Origin: Polynucleobacter sp. MWH-Braz-FAM2G
Lineage (GTDB): Bacteria; Pseudomonadota; Gammaproteobacteria; Burkholderiales; Burkholderiaceae
NCBI RefSeq assembly: GCF_018687635.1
Contig: NZ_CP061300.1
Span: 1,881,424-1,945,423 of the forward strand
DNA length: 64,000 nt
Reading direction: 5' to 3'
Position numbers and translations under genes: made by a program. The notes below the pieces were generated by a model that ran no database searches, was not told the DNA's origin, and saw only the letters and a list, made by a program, of their open reading frames with translations. Below, piece by piece: positions 54,053 through 62,113 of this stretch. Positions within the stretch are counted from its first letter, which is position 1, and every line of letters begins with the position of its first letter.

Positions 54053-54985
54053 CTAAGATTTCCGACGTCTTTTACTTTTAAGGTAGCTCAAACCTGACTT
54101 AATACGCCGATATATAAATGGTGGCAATAAAAGCTTAGGATTCAATATTACCGGCGGAATCCAATCTCTCTTATAGTTTTGAGCATTAAATGCTAATACT
54201 TGCTTTCTAATTTCGGGACCATCCGTTGGCCTAGCAGCATACATGGTTGAGTGAGATGGCAACTCCTCATACACTTTTTTTGAAGCGGTATAGTAGTAAA
54301 GAGCAATTGATCTTCGCTTTATATGATCGGGCGTATTGAGTGGGTCTGGATGACCATGATATGAATCCGCGTCAGTATTAAATATTACGCATCTATTAAA
54401 TATAGGCGCCACAGATCTAACTTTATGCTTCATATTCCTGTCCCAAACTTCTAGATACCCCCCATAACTTTCATTCCAATCTTTATTGAGATAAATAAGA
54501 ACATTTAACCTTCTATTTAAATGCAATCTTTCATTAACCCTAAAATCGGCATGAATCCCAAGCTGACCTCCTCTAGAGGTCTCATGAAATCCTCCGCCCG
54601 CAAAATATGGATCGGGAATAATGCCACTAATAGTAGTTAAACCTTCTAAAAACTGCAAAAATGAAGCTGAATTAAAAAAATCAAATGATCTTCTTACAAA
54701 GTCATTGCAGTCGTTCGGAAATATTTGCCTCTTATGATGTCCCGCGTAGTGGCCCTCATGCATTACATCACCATCTAAAGCTTCTAGAGGAAAATTTGCC
54801 AATATTTTGTCAGCCAAATCTGTTGGCAAAAAATTATCAATGACTATGTGTGGGTAAGGTTCTGCAAAACAATATGATCCAGACAACTCTTCGCCAATTT
54901 CTCTTGCTTCTTTTAGGGATAAATTCAGCCCAGAATCAAATGAAATAGGCAAAGTACGACTAATGATTTCAGAGTCTTGAGTCAT
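54053..54985 (-). CDS. 2-oxoglutarate/Fe(II) oxygenase, prolyl-4-hydroxylase-like
   Basis: 310 residues. The iron facial triad is His145 and Asp147 in GIHADFRV with His210 in SYHGHP; the 2-oxoglutarate arginine is in KRRSIALYYYT (224 or 225). The N-terminal segment PYPHIVIDNFLP is usual in this subfamily. Relatives hydroxylate proteins, sugars or lipids; the substrate is not predictable. It is AT-rich like the methyltransferase 77 bases downstream, with which it may form a transferred pair. A basic tail (SKRRRKS) ends the protein. Confidence 0.85.
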   Translation of the reverse strand: MTQDSEIISRTLPISFDSGLNLSLKEAREIGEELSGSYCFAEPYPHIVIDNFLPTDLADKILANFPLEALDGDVMHEGHYAGHHKRQIFPNDCNDFVRRSFDFFNSASFLQFLEGLTTISGIIPDPYFAGGGFHETSRGGQLGIHADFRVNERLHLNRRLNVLIYLNKDWNESYGGYLEVWDRNMKHKVRSVAPIFNRCVIFNTDADSYHGHPDPLNTPDHIKRRSIALYYYTASKKVYEELPSHSTMYAARPTDGPEIRKQVLAFNAQNYKRDWIPPVILNPKLLLPPFIYRRIKSGLSYLKSKRRRKS

Positions 54986-55029
54986 ATTAAAGTTAATAAT
55001 TTATCTTATGTTTATAAGAATAATATATG

Positions 55030-55059
55030 AAATGAAAGTCGCTTTTCAGCGACTTTCAT
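55030..55059 (-). terminator. Likely terminator of the pilin gene
   Basis: AATGAAAGTCGCT (55030-55042) and AGCGACTTTCATT (55047-55059) form a perfect 13-bp stem with a TTTC loop, 21 bases after the pilin stop on the minus strand. The following minus-strand sequence is AT-rich without a clean T-run, so termination may be partial. Confidence 0.7.
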
Positions 55060-55080
55060 TGCTACTACAGACTAATCAAT

Positions 55081-55617
55081 TTATTTCCCAATTCTACATT
55101 CCGATGGCAGCAGCTGAGGAAGCAGGTTTGTTTCTGTAGATCTACATGACCAGCCTCCAGACCATGTAGAACCCTCAGACTTAGATAAATCTAAAGGCTT
55201 TGGCACGTTGGCATCAGGTTCGTTAGTTGGAATCAAATGCAAGGTATTCTTTCCATCTGGAGCAACGCTGATCTGGTAATCAATGGCAATTGCACCTGAT
55301 GGAGTAATTTCTATTAGCTTCACACTACGAGTAGGCGAAAAAGTAAATGCTCCATTTGTAGCATCATCCATAGGCACAGTACCACGACTAGCAAATGCTT
55401 CTGTTACCGCGAGTTTTGCACTAGAAGATAAGTTCAGCCCCTCCACCACACGACTACGTGCAATGTAATCTTGGTATTGAGGCACTGCAACAGCCACCAA
55501 AATTCCAATGATCGCAACTACTACCATCACTTCAATAAGAGTAAAACCTGCCTGACCAATATCCTCCCGATCTTTTTCATGCGCCTTAACATCTAAATTG
55601 TTTAACTTGCTTTGCAT
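55081..55617 (-). CDS. Type IV pilin (PilA-like major or minor pilin)
   Basis: 178 residues from ATG 55617. The prepilin site is QAG/FTLIEVMVVVAI with Glu at position 5 of the mature protein and a hydrophobic assembly helix. The C-terminal end carries two cysteines (WSCRS and PSECRIGK) for the D-region disulfide. The leader is 24 residues (MQSKLNNLDVKAHEKDRED, then IGQAG), long for a type IVa pilin, where 6-10 is usual. ATG 55617 is chosen because AAGGAG ends 9 bases before it; ATG 55626 abuts that site. It sits alone between two terminator-like hairpins. Used for twitching, adhesion or DNA uptake. Confidence 0.9.
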   Translation of the reverse strand: MQSKLNNLDVKAHEKDREDIGQAGFTLIEVMVVVAIIGILVAVAVPQYQDYIARSRVVEGLNLSSSAKLAVTEAFASRGTVPMDDATNGAFTFSPTRSVKLIEITPSGAIAIDYQISVAPDGKNTLHLIPTNEPDANVPKPLDLSKSEGSTWSGGWSCRSTETNLLPQLLPSECRIGK

Positions 55618-55626
55618 ATTTTTCAT

Positions 55627-55632
55627 CTCCTT
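55627..55632 (-). promoter_or_regulatory. Ribosome site deciding the pilin start
   Basis: AAGGAG on the minus strand (55632-55627) touches ATG 55626 but is 9 bases from ATG 55617, so the second ATG is favoured and fixes the leader at 24 residues. A TTGACT at 55678-55673 could be the -35 of the pilin promoter; its -10 is unclear. Confidence 0.65.
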
Positions 55633-55686
55633 GTTAAATGACTCATCATCCAACTTAGACCTCACAGCAACAAGTCAACTGAACAT

Positions 55687-55716
55687 AAAAAATGCCGGCA
55701 TTCTTTGCCGGCATTT
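55687..55716 (-). terminator. Terminator of the TerC-family gene
   Basis: AAATGCCGGCA (55690-55700) and TGCCGGCATTT (55706-55716) form a perfect 11-bp stem, followed on the minus strand by TTTTTT. It separates the terC-like gene from the pilin gene. Confidence 0.92.
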
Positions 55717-55735
55717 CTGATTTGAGAAGAGGAAA

Positions 55736-56443
55736 TTATGCCGCTTCTTTATTCTTTTGCTTCTTTTTTAGATATGTACCAACCAACAATACGATGGCAA
55801 CTCCAATACCCTCAAAGATCATATGAGCATCTTCTAATGCCGCCTGAATAGATTCCTTGATGGCAGGATCCTCAACCAACATTCCACCGGCCAACAAGCC
55901 CAGCAAACCAGCGCCAAGGGTAATGATGATCGGGAAGCGATCCATTACTTTCAGTAGCATGGCACTACCAAAAATAATGAGAGGAATGGAAAGGCCTAAT
56001 CCAATAATCAATAAAACCAGACGTGTTTCTTCTGGCCCCTTTTGAGCTGCAGCAGCCACAGCTAAAACATTGTCCAAACTCATTACCAAATCTGCTACCA
56101 AGATCGTGCGAATTGCACCCCAAATATTTGGGTGAGCATGCATATCCTCTTCCTCGCCGCTATCAGCTAATAGCTGAACACCAATATAAAGAAGCAAGAT
56201 AGCGCCAATAATCTTCAAATAGGGCAATGTTAATAACTGAACCGCTGTAATAGTAAGAACAACTCGCAAAATGATAGCGGCAGCACTACCCCAAAAAATC
56301 GCCTTCTTTTGTTGAGCGGGGGGCAAATTACGTGATGCTAGAGCAATCACGACTGCGTTATCACCAGATAGCAAAATGTTCGCAACAATAATTGACAAAA
56401 GTGCGGCCCAAAATGCTGCCCCTGAAAATACTGAGAAATCCAT
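55736..56443 (-). CDS. TerC-family integral membrane protein
   Basis: 235 residues with about seven membrane helices. It has the conserved LSGDNAVVIALASRNLP near the N-terminus and VADLVMSLDNVLAVAAAA midway, the two aspartate-containing motifs of the family. Family members are implicated in metal (manganese, calcium) export and tellurite resistance; here that is inference. A lysine-rich tail (KKKQKNKEA) ends it. It is monocistronic, between the sucCD terminator and its own. Confidence 0.88.
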   Translation of the reverse strand: MDFSVFSGAAFWAALLSIIVANILLSGDNAVVIALASRNLPPAQQKKAIFWGSAAAIILRVVLTITAVQLLTLPYLKIIGAILLLYIGVQLLADSGEEEDMHAHPNIWGAIRTILVADLVMSLDNVLAVAAAAQKGPEETRLVLLIIGLGLSIPLIIFGSAMLLKVMDRFPIIITLGAGLLGLLAGGMLVEDPAIKESIQAALEDAHMIFEGIGVAIVLLVGTYLKKKQKNKEAA

Positions 56444-56510
56444 AATGTCTCCTACGTTTTTAATGTTTTATTTATGTTTTATATGCTAATTACTTCAACT
56501 ACTATTACTT

Positions 56511-56543
56511 CAAAAAAGAATGCTGACAAATCAGCATTCTTTT
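56511..56543 (-). terminator. Terminator of sucCD
   Basis: AAAAGAATGCTGA (56514-56526) and TCAGCATTCTTTT (56531-56543) form a perfect 13-bp stem with a CAAA loop, followed on the minus strand by more Ts down to 56512. Confidence 0.92.
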
Positions 56544-56555
56544 CCTTATTACAAA

Positions 56556-57449
56556 TTACAACATGGCTTTCAATAAAGCAGCCATTTCTGAAGGATTCCT
56601 TGTTACCTTAAATCCACACTCCTCCATTACAGCGAGTTTGGCATCTGCAGTATCAGCTCCACCAGAGATCAATGCGCCAGCGTGACCCATGCGCTTACCT
56701 GGAGGCGCTGTTACACCAGCAATAAAACCAACAACTGGTTTTTTCATATTGTCTTTACACCAACGAGCAGCTTCTGCTTCGTCAGGACCACCGATTTCAC
56801 CAATCATGATCACAGCGTCTGTGTCTGGATCTTCGTTAAACATTCTCATGATGTCAATGTGCTTCAAACCATTAATTGGGTCACCACCAATACCTACTGC
56901 AGTGGATTGACCTAAGCCAATAGCAGTTAACTGACCAACCGCCTCATAAGTCAAAGTGCCGGAACGGCTAACAACACCAATACGACCTTTCTTATGAATA
57001 TGACCAGGCATGATGCCGATCTTGATTTCATCAGGAGTAATAATTCCTGGGCAGTTAGGACCAAGCAATAAAGTCTTCTTGCCGCCAGCAGCTTCTTTGG
57101 CGTGCATCTTGTTACGAACTTCAAGCATGTCGCGCACTGGAATACCTTCAGTAATACAGATTACGAAATCGAGGTCAGCTTCAACAGCTTCCCAGATTGC
57201 AGCAGCAGCACCCGGAGGCGGTACATAAATTACAGAGGTTGTTGCGCCAGTTTGTTGAGCCGCTTCTTTAACAGTCGCATAAATTGGAATATTAAAAATA
57301 GACTCGCCTGCTTTTTTAGGATTTACACCAGCAACAAAACAATTCTTGCCGTTTGCGTATTCTTGACATTTTTCAGTATGGAACTGACCTGTCTTACCAG
57401 TAATACCTTGTGTGATGACTTTGGTGTTTTTATTGATCAAAATAGACAT
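56556..57449 (-). CDS. sucD: Succinyl-CoA synthetase alpha subunit
   Basis: TCA-cycle enzyme converting succinyl-CoA to succinate with ATP or GTP. The 297 residues open ILINKNTKVITQGITGKTG. VVSRSGTLTYEAVGQL and the phospho-histidine loop KRMGHAGALISGG are present. It lies 15 bases after sucC. Confidence 0.98.
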   Translation of the reverse strand: MSILINKNTKVITQGITGKTGQFHTEKCQEYANGKNCFVAGVNPKKAGESIFNIPIYATVKEAAQQTGATTSVIYVPPPGAAAAIWEAVEADLDFVICITEGIPVRDMLEVRNKMHAKEAAGGKKTLLLGPNCPGIITPDEIKIGIMPGHIHKKGRIGVVSRSGTLTYEAVGQLTAIGLGQSTAVGIGGDPINGLKHIDIMRMFNEDPDTDAVIMIGEIGGPDEAEAARWCKDNMKKPVVGFIAGVTAPPGKRMGHAGALISGGADTADAKLAVMEECGFKVTRNPSEMAALLKAML

Positions 57450-57464
57450 ATTGAAATTCCTGGA

Positions 57465-58634
57465 TTATTTGTTTTTGGCAACAGCGGCAACTACCTTAGT
57501 AGCAGCTTCAGCCATTGAATCGGCGCTAATAATTGGCAAACCAGAGTCTGCAAGAATCTTCTTGCCCAACTCTTCGTTTGTACCCTTCATACGCACTACC
57601 AAAGGCACTGTGAGGTTTACTGCTTTACATGCAGTAACAACTCCATCGGCGATCACGTCGCAACGCATAATGCCGCCGAAGATATTTACCAAAATCGCCT
57701 CAACGCTCTTGTTTTTCAACATAATCTTGAATGCTTCGGTTACCTTTTCTGCTGTAGCACCACCGCCAACGTCCAAGAAGTTTGCAGGCTCGCCACCGAA
57801 CAACTTAATAGTGTCCATAGTTGCCATTGCCAAACCAGCGCCGTTCACGAGACAGCCAATATTTCCATCTAATGAGATATAGGCAAGGTCAAACTTAGAA
57901 GCTTCGATCTCAGCTGCATCTTCTTCATCGATATCACGATAAGCAACGATTTCCGGATGACGGAACAATGCGTTTGGATCAAAGTTAAATTTCGCATCCA
58001 AGGCCTTGATCTTGCCATCACCTTCAAGAATCAATGGGTTAATTTCAACCAATGAAGCATCGGTATCCCAATAGGTCTTGTACAAGTTTTTGAATACATC
58101 GCGTGCCATCGGAATAGAGGCTTCAGGGACGCCAATACCTCTAGCAACGATGTCACAGTCAGCATCGGTCAAACCAATCAATGGATCAACAAATACTTTA
58201 ATAATTTTTTCTGGATGAGTTGCTGCAACTTCCTCAATGTCCATACCGCCTTCACTGGAAGCCATGATCACATTCTTTTGCGTGCCACGGTCAGTCACGA
58301 TACTGAAGTAATACTCTTTTTTAATATCAGCGCCATCTTCGATCAATAGGCGATTTACTTTTTGACCTTCAGGTCCAGTTTGATGCGTCTTGAGCTGCAT
58401 GCCCAAAATTTCAGAAGCATATTTTTTTACTTCATCCATGCTCTTAGCCAATTTCACACCGCCGCCTTTACCGCGACCACCAGCATGAATCTGAGCTTTA
58501 ACAACCCATACAGGGCCACCCAGTTTTTCAGCAGCTTTCACTGCCTCATCAACACTAAATGCAGGAATGCCATTAGGAACAGGCACATTGAATTGGCGAA
58601 GAAGTTCTTTGCCTTGGTACTCGTGAATTTTCAT
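57465..58634 (-). CDS. sucC: Succinyl-CoA synthetase beta subunit
   Basis: ATP-grasp subunit, 389 residues, starting [37 protein letters not shown] and [17 protein letters not shown] are conserved. GGAG precedes the ATG. First gene of sucCD; the 188 bases upstream to recX hold no gene and presumably the promoter, which could not be placed. Confidence 0.98.
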   Translation of the reverse strand: MKIHEYQGKELLRQFNVPVPNGIPAFSVDEAVKAAEKLGGPVWVVKAQIHAGGRGKGGGVKLAKSMDEVKKYASEILGMQLKTHQTGPEGQKVNRLLIEDGADIKKEYYFSIVTDRGTQKNVIMASSEGGMDIEEVAATHPEKIIKVFVDPLIGLTDADCDIVARGIGVPEASIPMARDVFKNLYKTYWDTDASLVEINPLILEGDGKIKALDAKFNFDPNALFRHPEIVAYRDIDEEDAAEIEASKFDLAYISLDGNIGCLVNGAGLAMATMDTIKLFGGEPANFLDVGGGATAEKVTEAFKIMLKNKSVEAILVNIFGGIMRCDVIADGVVTACKAVNLTVPLVVRMKGTNEELGKKILADSGLPIISADSMAEAATKVVAAVAKNK

Positions 58635-58819
58635 AATTACTCCGAAACGGTATCTTTTTTAGCAAGCGATGAGGATAAGTAAAACCGATGTCGCGACAAT
58701 CTCATACTTACTCTTAAACTGGCTAAATATGCCAAATTTGAATAAATGCGAACGGCTTGACCGACTCCATAAGTCTATCATGCTGCGATGCCGCAAATAG
58801 CGATTCTAGATCCGTAATT

Positions 58820-58833
58820 GCCCTAATTAGGGC
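58820..58833. repeat. Perfect palindrome over the recX stop codon
   Basis: GCCCTAATTAGGGC is a 14-base perfect palindrome that includes the recX TAG. With only AATT for a loop it is a poor RNA hairpin; no T-tract follows. It may be a protein site or chance. Confidence 0.35.
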
Positions 58834-59341
58834 TCTGACCACCAATGATTTTGGCCACCACTTCCGAACTAAAACCTTTTGAAGCCAAAAACCGATACTG
58901 TCTGGCTCGCTCCTTCTGATCTTGAGCACATACCCCGTATTTCTTGGCCCAAAGATCATAAGCCCGCTGAAACTCAGTTTCCTTCAAAGTATTTAGCAAC
59001 TTGGCAGACTGTTTTGAATCAACCCCAGCTCTTTCAAGCTCATCAGCTATCTTGCGGATTCCATAACGTTCACTTCGGCGGCGAACCAAGGCCTCTGCAA
59101 AACGTTCATCAGACAGCCAGCCCCGAGCCTCAAAATCATCCAAAACCGCATCGATCTGAGATGCTCTGGATTCTGGTGTTTGCTCTGCTTGATCCTCTAC
59201 TATCTTGCTCCATCTGACTTCCGATTCCATCAGTTTGGCAGCTAAATTTTTACGGCTATATTCTCGAAGCGACAAAAGGCGCAAAGCCCGAGCTTTGAGA
59301 CTCGGGCTTTGTTTTACTTTCTTACCACCTTGATCAGGCAT
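58823..59341 (-). CDS. recX: RecX, regulator of RecA
   Basis: Binds and limits RecA filaments. 172 residues from ATG 59341, all helical. ARALRLLSLREYSRKNLAAKL, ARGWLSDERFAEALVRRR and ARQYRFLASKGFSSEVVAKII are the three-helix repeats of the family. The frame extends to 59377, but that overlaps recA; the chosen start leaves 4 bases after the recA stop. Cotranscribed with recA and thus SOS-induced. Confidence 0.93.
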   Translation of the reverse strand: MPDQGGKKVKQSPSLKARALRLLSLREYSRKNLAAKLMESEVRWSKIVEDQAEQTPESRASQIDAVLDDFEARGWLSDERFAEALVRRRSERYGIRKIADELERAGVDSKQSAKLLNTLKETEFQRAYDLWAKKYGVCAQDQKERARQYRFLASKGFSSEVVAKIIGGQSPN

Positions 59342-59345
59342 CGAA

Positions 59346-60437
59346 TTATTCGACTTCTTCTTCCTCGCCCAGCACATCCGTTACCACCGCTGAACCAGTT
59401 TTAACACCTAATTTCTCACGGATCTTTGCTTCGATATCTTGGGCAATTGCTGGGTTTTCTTTTAAGAACTCACGAACATTGTCTTTACCCTGACCGATAC
59501 GATCGCCGTTATAGCTATACCAAGAACCTGACTTTTCAATGAGGTCAGCTTCAACCCCCATATCAATAATTTCACCCTCTCTAGAAATACCAGCGCCATA
59601 CATGATGTCAAAAATGGCTTCACGGAATGGAGGTGAAACCTTGTTCTTAACTACCTTCACGCGTGTTTCGTTGCCAACAACCTCATCACCTTTTTTGATG
59701 CTACCAATACGACGGATATCTAGGCGCATAGAAGCATAGAACTTCAGAGCATTACCGCCAGTGGTTGTTTCTGGAGATCCAAACATCACACCAATCTTCA
59801 TACGAATCTGGTTAATAAAGATTACTGTTGTGTTGGTACGTTTAATAGCCCCAGTCAATTTACGCAAAGCCTGACTCATCAAGCGCGCTTGCAGGCCTGG
59901 CAAAGAGTCACCCATATCACCCTCGATCTCGGCCTTTGGAACCAATGCAGCAACTGAGTCAATGACAATTAAATCGATAGAGCCTGAGCGCACTAACGCA
60001 TCAGCAATTTCTAAGGCCTGTTCGCCAGTGTCTGGCTGAGAAATCAAAAGATTATTTACATCAACACCAAGACGAGATGCGTACTGCACATCTAAGGCAT
60101 GCTCTGCATCGATAAACGCACAGGTACCACCAAGCTTTTGCATTTCAGCAATCGCATGCAATGTCAGCGTTGTTTTACCGGAAGATTCTGGGCCGTAGAT
60201 TTCAATCACGCGTCCGCGTGCAAGACCACCCACTCCAAGAGCAATATCCAATCCGAGTGAACCGCTCGATACCACCTGAATATCTTGACCAATTTCAGCA
60301 TCACCCAATCTCATGATTGAGCCTTTGCCGAATTGTTTCTCAATTTGCGCCAGTGCCGCTGTTAATGCTTTTTGCTTGTCTCCGCTCATTCCTTCAAATT
60401 CTGAAGAGGCTGATTTTCTTTTGTCATCCAAGGCCAT
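59346..60437 (-). CDS. recA: Recombinase RecA
   Basis: 363 residues. Walker [34 protein letters not shown], the loops with [20 protein letters not shown] and [20 protein letters not shown], and an acidic C-terminal tail (EEEEVE). Promoter and LexA operator are visible upstream; recX follows. Confidence 0.99.
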   Translation of the reverse strand: MALDDKRKSASSEFEGMSGDKQKALTAALAQIEKQFGKGSIMRLGDAEIGQDIQVVSSGSLGLDIALGVGGLARGRVIEIYGPESSGKTTLTLHAIAEMQKLGGTCAFIDAEHALDVQYASRLGVDVNNLLISQPDTGEQALEIADALVRSGSIDLIVIDSVAALVPKAEIEGDMGDSLPGLQARLMSQALRKLTGAIKRTNTTVIFINQIRMKIGVMFGSPETTTGGNALKFYASMRLDIRRIGSIKKGDEVVGNETRVKVVKNKVSPPFREAIFDIMYGAGISREGEIIDMGVEADLIEKSGSWYSYNGDRIGQGKDNVREFLKENPAIAQDIEAKIREKLGVKTGSAVVTDVLGEEEEVE

Positions 60438-60507
60438 TTTTATTCCCTTTTCGCTATGTACTGGGCTTTTTCCCGAAGTTTTATCTACTGTGTAACAACT
60501 TAATGGT

Positions 60508-60527
60508 TACTGTATATAAAAACAGTA
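60508..60527. promoter_or_regulatory. LexA box (SOS operator) of recA
   Basis: TACTGTATATAAAAACAGTA has the CTGT-N8-ACAG core intact and differs from the E. coli consensus TACTGTATATATATACAGTA only in the centre. It overlaps the recA -10 region, the position for classical LexA repression. Confidence 0.95.
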
Positions 60528-60541
60528 CTATTTGCAAGCAA
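60513..60541 (-). promoter_or_regulatory. recA promoter
   Basis: On the minus strand TTGCTT (60541-60536), a 17-base spacer and TATATA (60518-60513) form a reasonable sigma-70 promoter with the LexA box across spacer and -10. Confidence 0.7.
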
Positions 60542-60555
60542 CTTTTCAGTCGAAT

Positions 60556-61089
60556 TTACGGATTGTTTATTAGGCCACGTTCGATTGGAGTGCGATCCCA
60601 ATAGAAAAAGAGGGGAATTGCGACTGCCCAAACCACTCCAACCAAAGCAAATCCAATCATTTGGCCACCAGGAGCCCACATTCCAGCGCCCATCCGAATA
60701 CCGGCTTCATAAGACATGGGACCGCAAATACCCCCTAAAACAGCCCCTAAAACTGGTCTACCTCTCAACCAACTCAAAGAGCCATTAATCGTAGTCGCAA
60801 CCAATGCCCACAATACCCACATCCAAATTGGCGATAAATATGGGGATGGCCAGGCATCCTGAAAATCAAGATATCCCAAATGCATGATCAGGGTATCAGC
60901 CACCAATCCAAATATAAAAGCTTTAAATAAAAGACTTATTTCAGTTTTTGATGAAGGGGAGCGCCAAGCATGGAAAGCAATATAGGAGAACGTACCAAGC
61001 ACCGCCCAAAGCACGTCTTTATTGGCTGCGCCTAGTACACAGGCAAACCAGCCGAGCTGGAAAATAACAAAGTTCCAAAATTTAGCCAT
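60556..61089 (-). CDS. DUF2878-like membrane protein
   Basis: 177 residues with about five or six membrane helices. It starts MAKFWNFVIFQLGWFACVLGA, which resembles the DUF2878 opening. The function of the family is unknown. The frame is open to 61128, but that start would lie within the terminator of the upstream tRNA gene, so ATG 61089 is preferred. It ends 118 bases before the recA start on the same strand. Confidence 0.8.
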   Translation of the reverse strand: MAKFWNFVIFQLGWFACVLGAANKDVLWAVLGTFSYIAFHAWRSPSSKTEISLLFKAFIFGLVADTLIMHLGYLDFQDAWPSPYLSPIWMWVLWALVATTINGSLSWLRGRPVLGAVLGGICGPMSYEAGIRMGAGMWAPGGQMIGFALVGVVWAVAIPLFFYWDRTPIERGLINNP

Positions 61090-61105
61090 TCCCAGCACCC
61101 TAAGA

Positions 61106-61137
61106 AAAAGGCCACTGCTAATGGGCAATGGCCTTTT
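61106..61137 (-). terminator. Terminator of tRNA-Met
   Basis: AAAAGGCCA (61106-61114) pairs with TGGCCTTTT (61129-61137). The inner TGC/GCA pairs follow one mismatch, and the minus strand ends in a T-run. It lies 4 bases after the tRNA 3' end. Confidence 0.85.
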
Positions 61138-61141
61138 GATT

Positions 61142-61218
61142 TGGTGGCGAATCAGGGATTTGAACCCCGGACCTGCGGATTATGATTCCGTCGCTCTAAC
61201 CAGCTGAGCTAATTCGCC
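61142..61218 (-). tRNA. tRNA-Met (anticodon CAT)
   Basis: 77 bases fold as a cloverleaf on the minus strand. Acceptor GGCGAAT/ATTCGCC, D-arm GCTC/GAGC, anticodon loop ATCATAA (anticodon CAT), T-arm CGGGG/CCCTG and an encoded CCA. The anticodon stem ACGGA/TCCGC has an A-C mismatch at 27-43. CAT could also mark tRNA-Ile with lysidine; the overall sequence resembles elongator Met, not initiator (the acceptor starts with a G-C pair). Confidence 0.93.
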
Positions 61219-61286
61219 GAACTCGCTATTGTAAATGATCAGACTTGATCTGTCTAAGGGACGCCTACCCAGTCGACTAAAACCTC

Positions 61287-61721
61287 TTATTTGATCAAAA
61301 AAGTACTAACACTCTCTTCGCGCCCATAAAAGACATTAAATTCAATCTTCTTGGCCAAAAAAAGCTTTTTGAGCACCTCATCTTTGTTATCAAAAATAAT
61401 CGCGGTTTGCTCAGGGTATCTTGAGAAAGGGTCGCTAGTAACCTCTACCACCATTCCGTCTATTTTAATTTGCTTAATTGATCGCTTATATAACTTATCA
61501 GGTCGTATAAAAATTAAACGTTTTACATACTTATCCAATACAAGCTTTTGACCCTGTTCATTTGTCTTGTAGTAATAAATCAGTTCTTCTTTGCCATTAG
61601 TAGTCATATCGCGCTCTTCATCCCACTTGGCAGAAACATTCTGACTCGCTAATACGCCTAGAAATATCAAAGCCAATTCAATGGCGACAATAATGACTTT
61701 CGTTCCAAATAAATTTCTCAT
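61287..61721 (-). CDS. Exported or membrane-anchored protein of unknown function
   Basis: 144 residues. Residues about 7-31 (VIIVAIELALIFLGVLASQNVSA) are a signal peptide or anchor. The rest is a soluble, lysine-rich alpha/beta stretch (KEELIYYYKTNEQGQK, IRPDKLYKRSIKQIKIDG, DPFSRYPEQTAIIFDNKDEV) with no cysteines and no motif recognised. It is divergent from the six-repeat protein gene by 57 bases. AT-rich codon use. Probably periplasmic. Confidence 0.65.
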   Translation of the reverse strand: MRNLFGTKVIIVAIELALIFLGVLASQNVSAKWDEERDMTTNGKEELIYYYKTNEQGQKLVLDKYVKRLIFIRPDKLYKRSIKQIKIDGMVVEVTSDPFSRYPEQTAIIFDNKDEVLKKLFLAKKIEFNVFYGREESVSTFLIK

Positions 61722-61778
61722 TTAGTTATCTTAGTCCAACCAACACATAAAATGCAGAAGGCATAATATTCTTCAATC

Positions 61779-62096
61779 ATGAGCTTACGATCAATTTTTC
61801 TTGTTTCAATGATGTTAAATGCCTGCATGCACACTTACGCATCTGCAGCTCAAATCTTCATCACCAATTACCCATCGGAAGCGACCGCAAAAGTCTTCAT
61901 CACCAAATATCCATCGGAAGCAAATTGCATCGTATATGACACTCAATATTCCAGCGATAACGAACCTGGTGTCTGGTTTTATACCAAGTATAAAAGTGAT
62001 GCTCGTGCGGTGATTTATTACACTCAATACAAGTCTGAGGCTGATCTTATTGTTTATTTCACCAAATACAAAAGTGATGCTCGCTGTCGCTTTTAA
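61779..62096 (+). CDS. Secreted protein built of six 13-residue repeats (DUF6150-like)
   Basis: 105 residues. An N-terminal signal (about 1-23, either cleaved after ASA or lipidated at Cys16 in LNAC), then six imperfect repeats of pattern x-V-x-F-x-T-x-Y-x-S-E/D-A-x, e.g. AKVFITKYPSEAN and AVIYYTQYKSEAD. Alternating hydrophobic and aromatic residues suggest a small beta-stack. It resembles a repeat family recalled as DUF6150 (number unverified). Cys50 and Cys103 could pair. The function is unknown. The MOSC gene follows by 17 bases. Confidence 0.75.
   Translation: MSLRSIFLVSMMLNACMHTYASAAQIFITNYPSEATAKVFITKYPSEANCIVYDTQYSSDNEPGVWFYTKYKSDARAVIYYTQYKSEADLIVYFTKYKSDARCRF
61848..62084 (+). repeat. 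Six tandem 39-base coding repeats
   Basis: The repeats encode residues 24-36, 37-49, 50-63, 64-76, 77-89 and 90-102 of the secreted protein. The third has one extra codon (SSDNEP). The DNA copies have diverged, with shared islands such as TTCATCACCAA and AAAAGTGATGCTCG, so they are old duplications rather than a live microsatellite. Confidence 0.8.
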
Positions 62097-62113
62097 AAGG
62101 AATCTCTTCTTAG

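Noticed and set aside
57412..57882. 156-codon open frame opposite sucC/sucD
   Set aside because: Antisense shadow spanning the junction of two conserved genes; no family resemblance.
58635..58822. Possible small gene between recX and sucC (78-codon frame overlapping recX)
   Set aside because: No ribosome site or family resemblance, and it overlaps the conserved recX 3' end.
61848..62084. Tandem repeats considered as a CRISPR-like array
   Set aside because: Units are contiguous, 39 bases, in frame and coding; there are no spacers.
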